In this document: positions 16,752-24,071 of the stretch, piece after piece | How the letters are laid out: each line of letters opens with the position of its first letter | Numbering within the stretch: position 1 is the stretch's first letter | Source of the DNA: Bacillus albus | Lineage (GTDB): Bacteria; Bacillota; Bacilli; Bacillales; Bacillaceae_G | Length of the DNA: 53,145 bases | Assembly (NCBI RefSeq): GCF_001884185.1 | Contig: NZ_MAOE01000092.1 | Coordinates: 1 to 53,145, forward strand | Reading direction: 5' to 3' | Notes under the pieces: model-generated | Seen by the model: the letters and a program-made list of their open reading frames with translations, nothing else | Databases searched by the model: none | Told to the model about the DNA's origin: nothing | Translations under genes and position numbers: made by a program

Positions 16752-16890
16752 AAATTATATCGGCGATTTTTCAAATATATTGACCGTAACTCCAATTATA
16801 TCGGCGATTTTCGAAATATATCGGCGCAATTTCGATTATATCAGCGATTTTCAAAATATATCGACTTACCGACAAAAAACGACAACAAGC
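16752..16890 (-). repeat. Dispersed intergenic repeat, copy 1
   Basis: On the minus strand it begins TTGTCGTTTT, then TGTCGGTAAGTCGATAT. Irregular tandem units of the type CGATATATTTnGAAAATCGC follow. A second copy with the same leader and units lies at 29722-29822 in the opposite orientation. It may be one of the intergenic repeat families of the B. cereus group (bcr elements), but I cannot assign a number. Confidence 0.7.
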
Positions 16891-16907
16891 GTGTCTCCCT
16901 CTACAAA

Positions 16908-16950
16908 CACAAAAAAACCTTGATCCACGTAACATGGAACCAAGGTTTAT
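16908..16950 (-). terminator. Minus-strand terminator-like hairpin
   Basis: AAACCTTGGTTCC and GGATCAAGGTTT pair, followed by seven T on the minus strand. No minus-strand gene is seen upstream of it before Rpn at 19540 and helD is on plus, so its client is unclear. Confidence 0.65.
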
Positions 16951-17105
16951 CTTATTATCATTGATTAAATGAAAAAACTATGTTAAATTAGTACAGAAAC
17001 ACGTTTTCTAAAATACAAAGAACGTATTTATCCGTATCTTAATTGTACACCAAAACACATCTTCAGTCAACCTCTAATTTTTCACTTTTAAAGGAGTGCT
17101 ACCGT

Positions 17106-19442
17106 ATGAACAAAAAACTTGATTTAGAGCAAAAACGATTGGATACCGTAATCGAAACGATTACGCAGCAAATTGATAAACTGGAAAACGAAACTGGCAG
17201 ACGCCGGGCAGAAGTAATCAATATTCGTAAACACTTTTGGGATGACGTGAAAGTGAACACGGATACTTTTGATGATTATCTTGAAACAGTTATCAACTTA
17301 AGACAACAAGCTCAGTCACTAGCTGTCACACAAATTACTCATAAGCACACCTTTAATCGACTTGCCGCATTAAGACGTATGCATAAAGCACCTTACTTTG
17401 GACGAATTGATTTCAAAGAAGAAGGAGAATCTGCTGCAGATCAAATTTATATCGGCGTCGCTACACTTACTGATGCAAGTGGCGAAAACTTTCTTATATA
17501 TGACTGGCGCGCACCTATTTCGAGTGTGTACTACGATTATCCACCAGGACCTGCTGAATACAGTACACCAGGCGGCGTAATCCACGGTAATGTGGAGAAA
17601 AAATTACAATATATTATTCAAAATGGCGAGATTGATTCTATGTTCGATACGAGCCTTACAATTGGTGACGAAATCTTGCAACAAGCTCTCGGAAAAGGTA
17701 CGAACAAACATATGCAAAGCATCGTTGCTACGATTCAGCGCGAGCAAAATGAAATTATTCGTCACGATGAAGGCCGACTTCTTATCGTGCAAGGAGCTGC
17801 TGGTAGTGGGAAAACGTCAGCTGCCCTGCAACGAATCGCCTACTTACTATATAAATATCGCGAATGGTTAAAAGCTGATCAAATTATTCTCTTCTCCCCT
17901 AACTCTATGTTCAATAGCTACGTTTCTAACGTACTGCCTGAACTCGGTGAAGAAAATATGCAGCAAGTGACTTTCCAAGAATATTTAAACCATAGATTAA
18001 GTAAGGCATTTGACGTTGAAGATCCTTATGAGCAATTAGAATATATGTTAACTGAAACGAATAGCCCTACCTATAAAACGAGAAATGCGAGCATTCGCTT
18101 TAAAGCATCTACTCAATTTTTCGAAATGATTCGAGCTTACAGACAATCTCTTGAATCTTCAGGTATGCTATTTAGAGGAATGAAATTTAGAGGAAAGCTA
18201 ATTGTTTCTGCTAAAGAAATTACAGAGCAGTTTTACAATACTGATTCCTCCCTCCGCTTCCATAATCGAATTGAAAAGTTAACAGATTGGCTAAATAAAC
18301 AAATAGATGAAATTGAAAAAACAGAACTGAAAAAGCCTTGGGTAGAAGAAGAAATTGAATTACTGAGTAAAGATGAATACCAAAAGGCTTATAAATATTT
18401 ACAGAAAAAAGGCGAGTTTGACGACAACTCCTTCCATGATTTTGAGAAAGAAACGAAAGTGCTTGGACGTATGATTGTCCGTAAAAAATTGAAGCCACTT
18501 CGTAAAGGCGTTCAAACATTACGTTTCATTAATTTCACAGGCATATATAAACAGCTCTTCACAGATGCATCATGGGTTACTGGAGAAAAGCAGAAAGAAT
18601 GGGATGACATTTGCTCATTAACAGTAAACATGCTCGATGAAGGAAAGCTATATTACGAGGATGCCACGCCATTTTTACTTTTAAAAGAGTTAATCGAAGG
18701 CTTCCAAACGAATAGATCGATTAAACACGTACTCGTAGACGAAGCACAAGATTATTCACCGTTTCAATTTGAGTTTTTAAAACGTCTCTTCCCTGCTGCA
18801 AGAATGACTGTACTCGGAGACTTTAACCAAGCGATATTTGCTCATGCGAGTGAAGCAGTGAATTTCAACACACTTACTAGCTTATACGGACCAGACGAAA
18901 CGAATGGCATCAACTTAACTCGTAGCTATCGCTCAACAAAACCAATCATTGAATTTACACGCACTCTCGTACCGGAGGGCAAGAACATTCACGCCTTTGA
19001 ACGTGACGGCGAGAAACCTACAGTGACGAAAGTAGCGAAGGTCAGCGAACTGCACGAGCGTATTACTGCCAAAGTTGCTGCACTACAAAAAGAGCAGCAC
19101 AATACGATCGCAATTATATGTAAATCTGCAGCTGAAAGTGCCGCTGCTTACGAAGCACTTAGTCATATCGAGAGTATTAAACTCGTGAAAAGTAACTCAG
19201 CCGAGTATGAGCAAGGCATTGTCGTGATCCCTGCTTACTTAGCGAAAGGTATCGAATTTGATGCTGTTATTATTTACAATGCTTCTAAAGATGTGTACAG
19301 CGACGAGAGCGTCCGTAGATTGTTCTACACTGCTTGCACGCGTGCAATGCATGAATTGCAACTTTATAGCGTTGGCGAAGTTAGTCCTTTTATACTTGGG
19401 GCTGATTCGGAGAGTTTTGAGCTTATAATGAAAACACCTTGA
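17106..19442 (+). CDS. helD: RNA polymerase recycling motor HelD (UvrD/Rep-like helicase)
   Basis: 778 residues from the ATG after AAAGGAGTGCTACCGT (B. subtilis HelD is of similar size). The N-terminal antiparallel coiled-coil arm (about 1-90) inserts into RNA polymerase in known structures. Walker A is GAAGSGKTSAALQR at about 230-243. Motif II is VDEAQDYSPFQ at about 543-553, with GDFNQAIF and NLTRSYRST behind it. The C-terminal 2A domain has AKGIEFDAVIIY and YTACTRAMHEL. It uses ATP to release stalled polymerase and nucleic acids. Confidence 0.94.
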   Translation: MNKKLDLEQKRLDTVIETITQQIDKLENETGRRRAEVINIRKHFWDDVKVNTDTFDDYLETVINLRQQAQSLAVTQITHKHTFNRLAALRRMHKAPYFGRIDFKEEGESAADQIYIGVATLTDASGENFLIYDWRAPISSVYYDYPPGPAEYSTPGGVIHGNVEKKLQYIIQNGEIDSMFDTSLTIGDEILQQALGKGTNKHMQSIVATIQREQNEIIRHDEGRLLIVQGAAGSGKTSAALQRIAYLLYKYREWLKADQIILFSPNSMFNSYVSNVLPELGEENMQQVTFQEYLNHRLSKAFDVEDPYEQLEYMLTETNSPTYKTRNASIRFKASTQFFEMIRAYRQSLESSGMLFRGMKFRGKLIVSAKEITEQFYNTDSSLRFHNRIEKLTDWLNKQIDEIEKTELKKPWVEEEIELLSKDEYQKAYKYLQKKGEFDDNSFHDFEKETKVLGRMIVRKKLKPLRKGVQTLRFINFTGIYKQLFTDASWVTGEKQKEWDDICSLTVNMLDEGKLYYEDATPFLLLKELIEGFQTNRSIKHVLVDEAQDYSPFQFEFLKRLFPAARMTVLGDFNQAIFAHASEAVNFNTLTSLYGPDETNGINLTRSYRSTKPIIEFTRTLVPEGKNIHAFERDGEKPTVTKVAKVSELHERITAKVAALQKEQHNTIAIICKSAAESAAAYEALSHIESIKLVKSNSAEYEQGIVVIPAYLAKGIEFDAVIIYNASKDVYSDESVRRLFYTACTRAMHELQLYSVGEVSPFILGADSESFELIMKTP

Positions 19443-19477
19443 TGATGGAAGTGAACCCCGAAAACGGGACACATATT

Positions 19478-19535
19478 AAAACACCTCCCGAATTCGCATA
19501 CTAAGTATGCAAATTCAATGGAGGTGTTCTTTTTA
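19478..19535. terminator. Terminator between helD and the Rpn gene
   Basis: A long hairpin: outer arms AACACCTCC and GGAGGTGTT, inner arms GCATACT and AGTATGC, then TCTTTTTAT on plus. Confidence 0.88.
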
Positions 19536-19539
19536 TCAT

Positions 19540-20424
19540 TTAGACTTGTAAAATGCTTCGTATTTCTTCTAAACGTAAATTTGTAAACTTTGCAATATCT
19601 TCGATTGGCATTCCATTTTTATGCATTCCACGAATTAATTGAATCTTACCTTCTTCAATTCCCTCTTTCTTTCCTTCATTACGAGCATGAGCGAACTTTG
19701 CGGCTTCATCCATCAAAGCTTTCTCTCTTGCCTCATATGCTTGTCGGAAAGAAGAATCTTGACTCATACGCTCCCATTTATTCATCGCTTTTTGTAAAAT
19801 CGGATCTTGGTTCATCGCAATGTCCTCCAATGTTTGGGTTAGTTGTTCATCCTCGTTTGCCGGAAGTAATAATAACCAACGAACAAACAAATCTTCCCAA
19901 GGATTTACTTGTTCATTCCGCCACTGTTGCATAAGTTTCGAAATCTCTACGATGTGAACTTCGATATCACTACTCAATATTTTATGTTGTTGTCGATTCC
20001 ATAAAACTCCTGTTGTATGGAATGCCTCGTATTCAGGAAACATAACGAAATTTAACAAATTGATTGTAATTGTTTTATGAAGAGAGCTGTATGGCATTCC
20101 CTTTTGAAGTTGAGCTGTGTATAGCCTTCCCCAATAATATAAACTGCGTTTAATCATATCATGATTATTATTGAGTTGTATTTCTACATTGACTTTTGTT
20201 CCTGTGTCTAATGTAGCTGAAATATCTAAGATAGATAACTTATCTTCTTCATGTTCCCTGTGTAAATGTGGATCTGCAAATTGTAACGAAACAATGGGTG
20301 ATTCTAAAAAATCCTGTAACATCGCATTTAAAAAAGCAATTAAAATATCTTCATTTCCACTTGTGCCAAATAATTGTTTAAAAGCAAAATCAATGCGTAA
20401 ATTCACTAATTGTTGGCTGGACAT
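19540..20424 (-). CDS. Rpn family recombination-promoting nuclease / PD-(D/E)XK transposase-like protein
   Basis: 294 residues. It starts with the Rpn hallmark RIDFAFKQLFG (residues 9-19). Then come the PD-(D/E)XK core with Asp in ILDISA and ExQ in VNVEIQL (about 64-83), the family's YYWGRLYTAQL, and a C-terminal EGKIQLIRGMHKNGMPIEDIAKFTNL helix-turn-helix-like tail. Rpn proteins have DNA endonuclease activity and are widespread but not classical insertion sequences; no terminal inverted repeats were found around it. The ATG at 20424 follows GGGGAG. It is monocistronic between two terminators. Confidence 0.88.
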   Translation of the reverse strand: MSSQQLVNLRIDFAFKQLFGTSGNEDILIAFLNAMLQDFLESPIVSLQFADPHLHREHEEDKLSILDISATLDTGTKVNVEIQLNNNHDMIKRSLYYWGRLYTAQLQKGMPYSSLHKTITINLLNFVMFPEYEAFHTTGVLWNRQQHKILSSDIEVHIVEISKLMQQWRNEQVNPWEDLFVRWLLLLPANEDEQLTQTLEDIAMNQDPILQKAMNKWERMSQDSSFRQAYEAREKALMDEAAKFAHARNEGKKEGIEEGKIQLIRGMHKNGMPIEDIAKFTNLRLEEIRSILQV

Positions 20425-20487
20425 GAAATTTTATCTCCCCATCTCATAAGAGGCTTTTCTTTTATTGTACATAAAATAGTGATACGC

Positions 20488-20718
20488 ATGCAAACACGCA
20501 CTTACTTAAATTTCATAAAACGCACTGTATTTGCAGGTTATCACATCACTTCTCACGATGCAGACATTCTTACGATTGACGTACTTCTATCCTCACCTTC
20601 ATTAGATCCTGACACTTCCAAAAAAGATGAAGAAGAATACACTTATTTACAACAACTAGCTGAATCGATATCTCGTTCTGAATTATGTACTTCTATTAAG
20701 GTGAGCGCACTTATTTAA
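20488..20718 (+). CDS. Orphan 76-residue ORF, possible gene remnant
   Basis: The product starts MQTRTYLNFIKRTVFAGY and has an acidic patch with KKDEEEYTYL. No clear ribosome binding site precedes the ATG. Composition is protein-like rather than antisense noise, and it fills a gap between the Rpn gene and the SEDS operon terminator. I recognise no family. It could be a decayed gene end. Confidence 0.3.
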   Translation: MQTRTYLNFIKRTVFAGYHITSHDADILTIDVLLSSPSLDPDTSKKDEEEYTYLQQLAESISRSELCTSIKVSALI

Positions 20719-20723
20719 ACACG

Positions 20724-20753
20724 AAAAGAGGGTTATTTCTCATAACCCTCTTC
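20724..20753 (-). terminator. Terminator of the sigma/PadR/SEDS operon
   Basis: AAGAGGGTTAT, loop, ATAACCCTCTT, and a short T-run on minus. Confidence 0.75.
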
Positions 20754-20819
20754 TACTATCTATTTACGTTTGTACTTGATCATAATAATGCATTCTTTTA
20801 TATACAACTTATATAAATA

Positions 20820-22088
20820 TCAAGGTGTTTTTCTCATTCTAAATGAAATATCTTTACGTCTATATACACTCAGCACAATCCCCATTATAAGCGCATGAAA
20901 TACAGTTGGCGTTAATCCGTAACTAATAAAAGGTAAGGATATAGCAGCATGCGGCAATAATCCTAGTATCATTCCAACATTATAAATGAACTGGAATACA
21001 AAAAGAGTCACTCCACCAACGAGCAGCAATTTACCATACCGATCATTTATTTTATAAGATATAGCTATTAATCTTGCTACAAAAAGAGAAAGAACGAAGA
21101 CAAGAATTAACGCAAGACAATACCCATAATAGTAAGTCAAACTTGCAAATACAAAATCAGTATCTGGATTAGGGATGGACTTTACATCCCCATATGTCCC
21201 AAACCAACCCGCTGACGACATTTTCTCTTTTAAACGTATATACATAAACCCTGCGCCACGTGCATCACTCTCTGGATTTATATACCCTAAAAATCTCTCC
21301 AAGTAGTATGTTTTTGCTGAGGCCACGGAAAAGAATACCTTAATAATAAATAAACAAATGGGCACAGCTGTAATAGTCACTATCTTTTTCTTTCCTAACC
21401 TACTCCACCAAAGCATAACAAATACCATCACAATATAAATAAACATTGTTGCAATATCTGATCCAAATAAGAATAAATACAAAGAAAATAAATACAAAGC
21501 GACAAGATACCTAACTTTCAACCTACTATTATTGAAAAAGGAAGCCCAAGCTAGAAAAAAGAACGGCACTGCCATTAAACGATCAATTGCAATAGGACCA
21601 ATTTTTATTATCGGTTCTCCAAGCATCCAAGCGTTCGGAAAACAGTATAGCATTAACAAGATAAGTACACCAATTGCATAAAACAGCCATCCTAATCTTT
21701 CTAACTTCCGATAATCAGTCAGCATCATAACTACAACTGTTACAACACCGAGAATAACAAATATCACCTTATTCATGAATAAGCCAGCATGTCCAAAAGT
21801 TATAACCGGCAAAAACCCTAACCCCATAGCAGCCACCAATAAAATAAGTAAGAACCAATCAACCTTTGGCTTATGAAGTTTATTAAATTCCCGCCCTAAT
21901 TTACTCGGACTTCCCATTTGTTCCACAGCTTTATTTTCAGCAACTTCCTCACTTAATCCTTTTTCTATCCATGTGTTCTTCGCCTGTTTTAAGTGAAAAT
22001 CTAGTTCAGTTGCTACAAAATCTTTCGCTTCTTTTGATTTAATATGATTCGTAACTTCGCTTACAAAACGCTCCCCTTTTTTATTCAA
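20820..22088 (-). CDS. FtsW/RodA/SpoVE (SEDS) family protein with N-terminal HAAS-like domain
   Basis: 422 residues from a TTG at 22088 after GTGAGGCGAAA. Residues 1-75 are a soluble helical domain (IKSKEAKDFVATELDFHLKQA, KAVEQMGSPSKLGREFN), the DUF1700/HAAS-type permease prefix often paired with PadR regulators. About ten transmembrane segments follow. SEDS landmarks include IKIGPIAIDRLMAVPFF, the loop region before DTDFVFASLTYYYG, and ISLPFISYGLTPTVFHALIMGIVLSV near the C-terminus, where FISYGGT is usual. SEDS proteins are peptidoglycan glycosyltransferases; catalysis here is inferred. Last gene of an ECF sigma operon. Confidence 0.85.
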   Translation of the reverse strand: MNKKGERFVSEVTNHIKSKEAKDFVATELDFHLKQAKNTWIEKGLSEEVAENKAVEQMGSPSKLGREFNKLHKPKVDWFLLILLVAAMGLGFLPVITFGHAGLFMNKVIFVILGVVTVVVMMLTDYRKLERLGWLFYAIGVLILLMLYCFPNAWMLGEPIIKIGPIAIDRLMAVPFFFLAWASFFNNSRLKVRYLVALYLFSLYLFLFGSDIATMFIYIVMVFVMLWWSRLGKKKIVTITAVPICLFIIKVFFSVASAKTYYLERFLGYINPESDARGAGFMYIRLKEKMSSAGWFGTYGDVKSIPNPDTDFVFASLTYYYGYCLALILVFVLSLFVARLIAISYKINDRYGKLLLVGGVTLFVFQFIYNVGMILGLLPHAAISLPFISYGLTPTVFHALIMGIVLSVYRRKDISFRMRKTP

Positions 22089-22095
22089 TTTCGCC

Positions 22096-22503
22096 TCACT
22101 CCTGTACTAAACCTTTTAATATAAATTGTACCTTCGTAGCATTTTTTTCTGCCTTTCGCAGCATCTTTCTTCCTTTATCATTTAGTTGATAATATTTCGC
22201 TCCTGCATGATCCCAGCTCGATTGGATAAAACGGTTCTGTTCTAGACGATGTAATACGGTATATAAAAATCCTTCATTTCCTTCAAATTTCCGAATCCCT
22301 CTCCCTCGTAGTAGCTGTGACAATTCGTATCCTGTTTTTTCATTACTGAGGAGTTGTAAAATCGCTAAAGAGATGTCCTCTTCCTTTTCGTTTGATGCAT
22401 TGATTTTTTCGCGCACCTGCTTTCGATGTTGATCAGAAAAACTCAAATGTTTAAACGTTGTATTTTCCATTGATTTTCGCAGGCCTTTTAATCGATCTTC
22501 CAT
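22096..22503 (-). CDS. PadR family regulator with N-terminal extension
   Basis: 135 residues, ATG after GGAGGGATAATCAA. Residues about 40-135 form the PadR winged helix (LAILQLLSNEKTGYELSQLLRG, GFLYTVLHRLEQNRFIQSSW, KYYQLNDKGRKML). The first 35 residues (LKGLRKSMENTTFKHLSFSD) are not part of usual PadR proteins and resemble the helical N-termini of anti-sigma proteins encoded next to Bacillus ECF factors. That, and the lack of any other anti-sigma gene, suggests it may hold the sigma factor (inference). Confidence 0.82.
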   Translation of the reverse strand: MEDRLKGLRKSMENTTFKHLSFSDQHRKQVREKINASNEKEEDISLAILQLLSNEKTGYELSQLLRGRGIRKFEGNEGFLYTVLHRLEQNRFIQSSWDHAGAKYYQLNDKGRKMLRKAEKNATKVQFILKGLVQE

Positions 22504-22507
22504 TTGA

Positions 22508-23041
22508 TTATCCCTCCAATCCTTTCTTCAAAAGCTCCTTCGCTTTTTTCAGTCTCGTTTTTATCGTGTTTTCCTTTACTTCTATTACTGTGGCAATCTC
22601 TTTAATTGATAATTCTTCATAATAAAATAGATAAATGACTTCTCGGTATTTTATCGGTAAACTCATTACCGCAGAAGCCAGTTCACGGTCCCCCGCATTT
22701 TGCATAACAGTTTGTTCGACACTATCATTTTGAACCCCCATATAAGCAGATTCATCTTCTGTCACGACCACCTTTTTGTTATACCAACTTTTTATATAGT
22801 CCTTACATTGATTAATCGCAATTCTCCATAACCACGTTTTCACATTCGACTTCCCTTTGTATGTATGAAGAGATTTATAACATTTCACAAATATATCTTG
22901 CGTTACATCCTCAGCAACCTCTTTATTATTCACATATGAATACACAAGCTGCAGGACTTCTTGTCCATACTTGTTCATGATTTCATCGATAAGGAGTTCC
23001 TTATCCTCTATTTCAAACGCTTCTATCGTTAATTCATCCAC
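22508..23041 (-). CDS. ECF-type RNA polymerase sigma factor
   Basis: 177 residues from the GTG at 23041, which follows GAAGGAGGAAATGAT; a longer frame to 23119 lacks a site. Region 2 is VLQLVYSYVNNKEVAEDVTQDIFVKCYKSLHTYKG with TWLWRIAINQCKDY, and region 4 is LPIKYREVIYLFYYEELSIKEIA with ENTIKTRLKKAKELLKKGL. There is a 4-base gap to padR and 7 bases from padR to the SEDS gene, a tight three-gene operon. AAAAC and CGTC elements at about 23056-23080 resemble an ECF autoregulated promoter, with imperfect spacing. Confidence 0.9.
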   Translation of the reverse strand: MDELTIEAFEIEDKELLIDEIMNKYGQEVLQLVYSYVNNKEVAEDVTQDIFVKCYKSLHTYKGKSNVKTWLWRIAINQCKDYIKSWYNKKVVVTEDESAYMGVQNDSVEQTVMQNAGDRELASAVMSLPIKYREVIYLFYYEELSIKEIATVIEVKENTIKTRLKKAKELLKKGLEG

Positions 23042-23193
23042 ATCATTTCCTCCTTCCCATATATTAGACGACGCACTGTATGGAAAAGTTTTATAAATGT
23101 AAAAAAATACAGATGGCAATCACGTTTTTTTATAAAACACTTTCCAGCTACTTACATATAATAAACCGAATAGTCGTTACAATACATTCACTT

Positions 23194-23223
23194 AAAGAGC
23201 GCCTCTCTCCCAAGGCGCTCTTT
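23194..23223. terminator. Bidirectional terminator-like hairpin
   Basis: AAAGAGCGCC, loop TCTCTCCCAA, GGCGCTCTTT. It separates the sigma operon from the small gene at 23322 and would end that minus-strand transcript. Confidence 0.75.
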
Positions 23224-23321
23224 ACGTTTGTGATAAGGGGTTTGTGTTAGTTTTCTATCGTCAAGATTTCCCTCATCGCTAAATGAAAAAGAGAACCGAT
23301 TTAATCGAGTCCTCCTTCTTT

Positions 23322-23489
23322 TTAACGCTCACTTAAAGAATCTAATATATCATAACCATACAAAGATGGCTTAATAATATCAAAACCAATACATTCTTCA
23401 TACAAGTATAGTATTTGAAGTTCTATACATAACGCAGCTGTTTGTTCTTGTTGATCTATTGCTTTTTCTAGTTCTGCCGTGTATTTCAT
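23322..23489 (-). pseudogene. 55-residue ORF starting with a copied glpD tail
   Basis: The first 20 residues (MKYTAELEKAIDQQEQTAAL) match the GlpD C-terminus encoded at 24075-24155, apart from loss of the TDAVIPV stretch and two substitutions; the DNA is also clearly similar. The rest (CIELQILYLYEECIGFD, KPSLYGYDILDSLSER) is unrelated to GlpD and protein-like. It lies about 580 bases downstream of glpD in the same orientation, with no good ribosome binding site. It looks like a duplicated gene end fused to another small gene. Confidence 0.6.
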
Positions 23490-23708
23490 TTGAATGTTGT
23501 TATCAGTATCCTTATTTTTTTAGTTATGTTTATTTAACAAGAAATAAAGTTGTATATGACAAACCAACCATTTAAAACTAGGGCTTTTCATTCATTTGTC
23601 TTGTTCCCTATTTTAAAACATAATACAATTAAACTGTAACTTAATAAGCTATAACTAGTAGGTGTGGTAATCATCTCTTCCATTTTGAAAAAAGGGGGAG
23701 GTGATAAT

Positions 23709-23873
23709 ATGATCGCGATGTTTGTAATGAAATTAATGTACGGTATCCTAACCGGAGCTGGCGTTGTCATCGGTAGAAGATACGTCGGTCCGTGGCTAAT
23801 TTCTGTATACAAAAAAGCGAGAACCACCCTGCTTCGTGGAAAAGGTAAGGGCGGTTCTCGGCTAAAACGTTAA
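23709..23873 (+). CDS. 54-residue membrane-active-looking protein with basic tail
   Basis: ATG after AAAGGGGGAGGTGATAAT. A hydrophobic N-terminal half (MIAMFVMKLMYGILTGAGVVIG) is followed by a strongly basic tail (KKARTTLLRGKGKGGSRLKR). An inverted repeat with 13-base arms (one mismatch) sits inside the 3' coding part at 23819-23862, then a separate terminator hairpin. Small size, hydrophobic head, basic tail and folded mRNA recall type I toxins or envelope peptides; no antitoxin RNA was identified. Family not recognised. Confidence 0.6.
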   Translation: MIAMFVMKLMYGILTGAGVVIGRRYVGPWLISVYKKARTTLLRGKGKGGSRLKR

Positions 23874-23928
23874 TGTAATTGTCTTATAACCGCACCTACT
23901 ACCACCACAATAGCAAGTTAGGTTACAA

Positions 23929-23957
23929 AGGCAGAAGTTTCTCAGGCTTCTGTCTTC
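23929..23957 (+). terminator. Terminator after the 23709 gene
   Basis: CAGAAG and CTTCTG arms around a 9-base loop, followed by TCTTCTTTATTTT. Confidence 0.6.
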
Positions 23958-24030
23958 TTTATTTTATGCAAAATTCATACTATATACTCTACCATCATTG
24001 TAACACATTTTATTTATTTTTAGTCAAGAT

Positions 24031-24065
24031 AAAAAACACCTGAAGAGGTTCTCTTCAGGTGTTTC
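24031..24065 (-). terminator. glpD terminator
   Basis: AAACACCTGAAGAG, GAA or GTT loop, CTCTTCAGGTGTTT, with T-run on minus. Confidence 0.92.
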
Positions 24066-24071
24066 TCTATT

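Noticed and set aside
16738-16923. ORF of 61 codons across the dispersed repeat
   Set aside because: Codons follow the repeat sequence and no ribosome binding site is present.
19540-20424. Rpn gene as a complete insertion sequence
   Set aside because: No terminal inverted repeats or target duplications found around it; it has its own terminators and promoter region like a normal gene.
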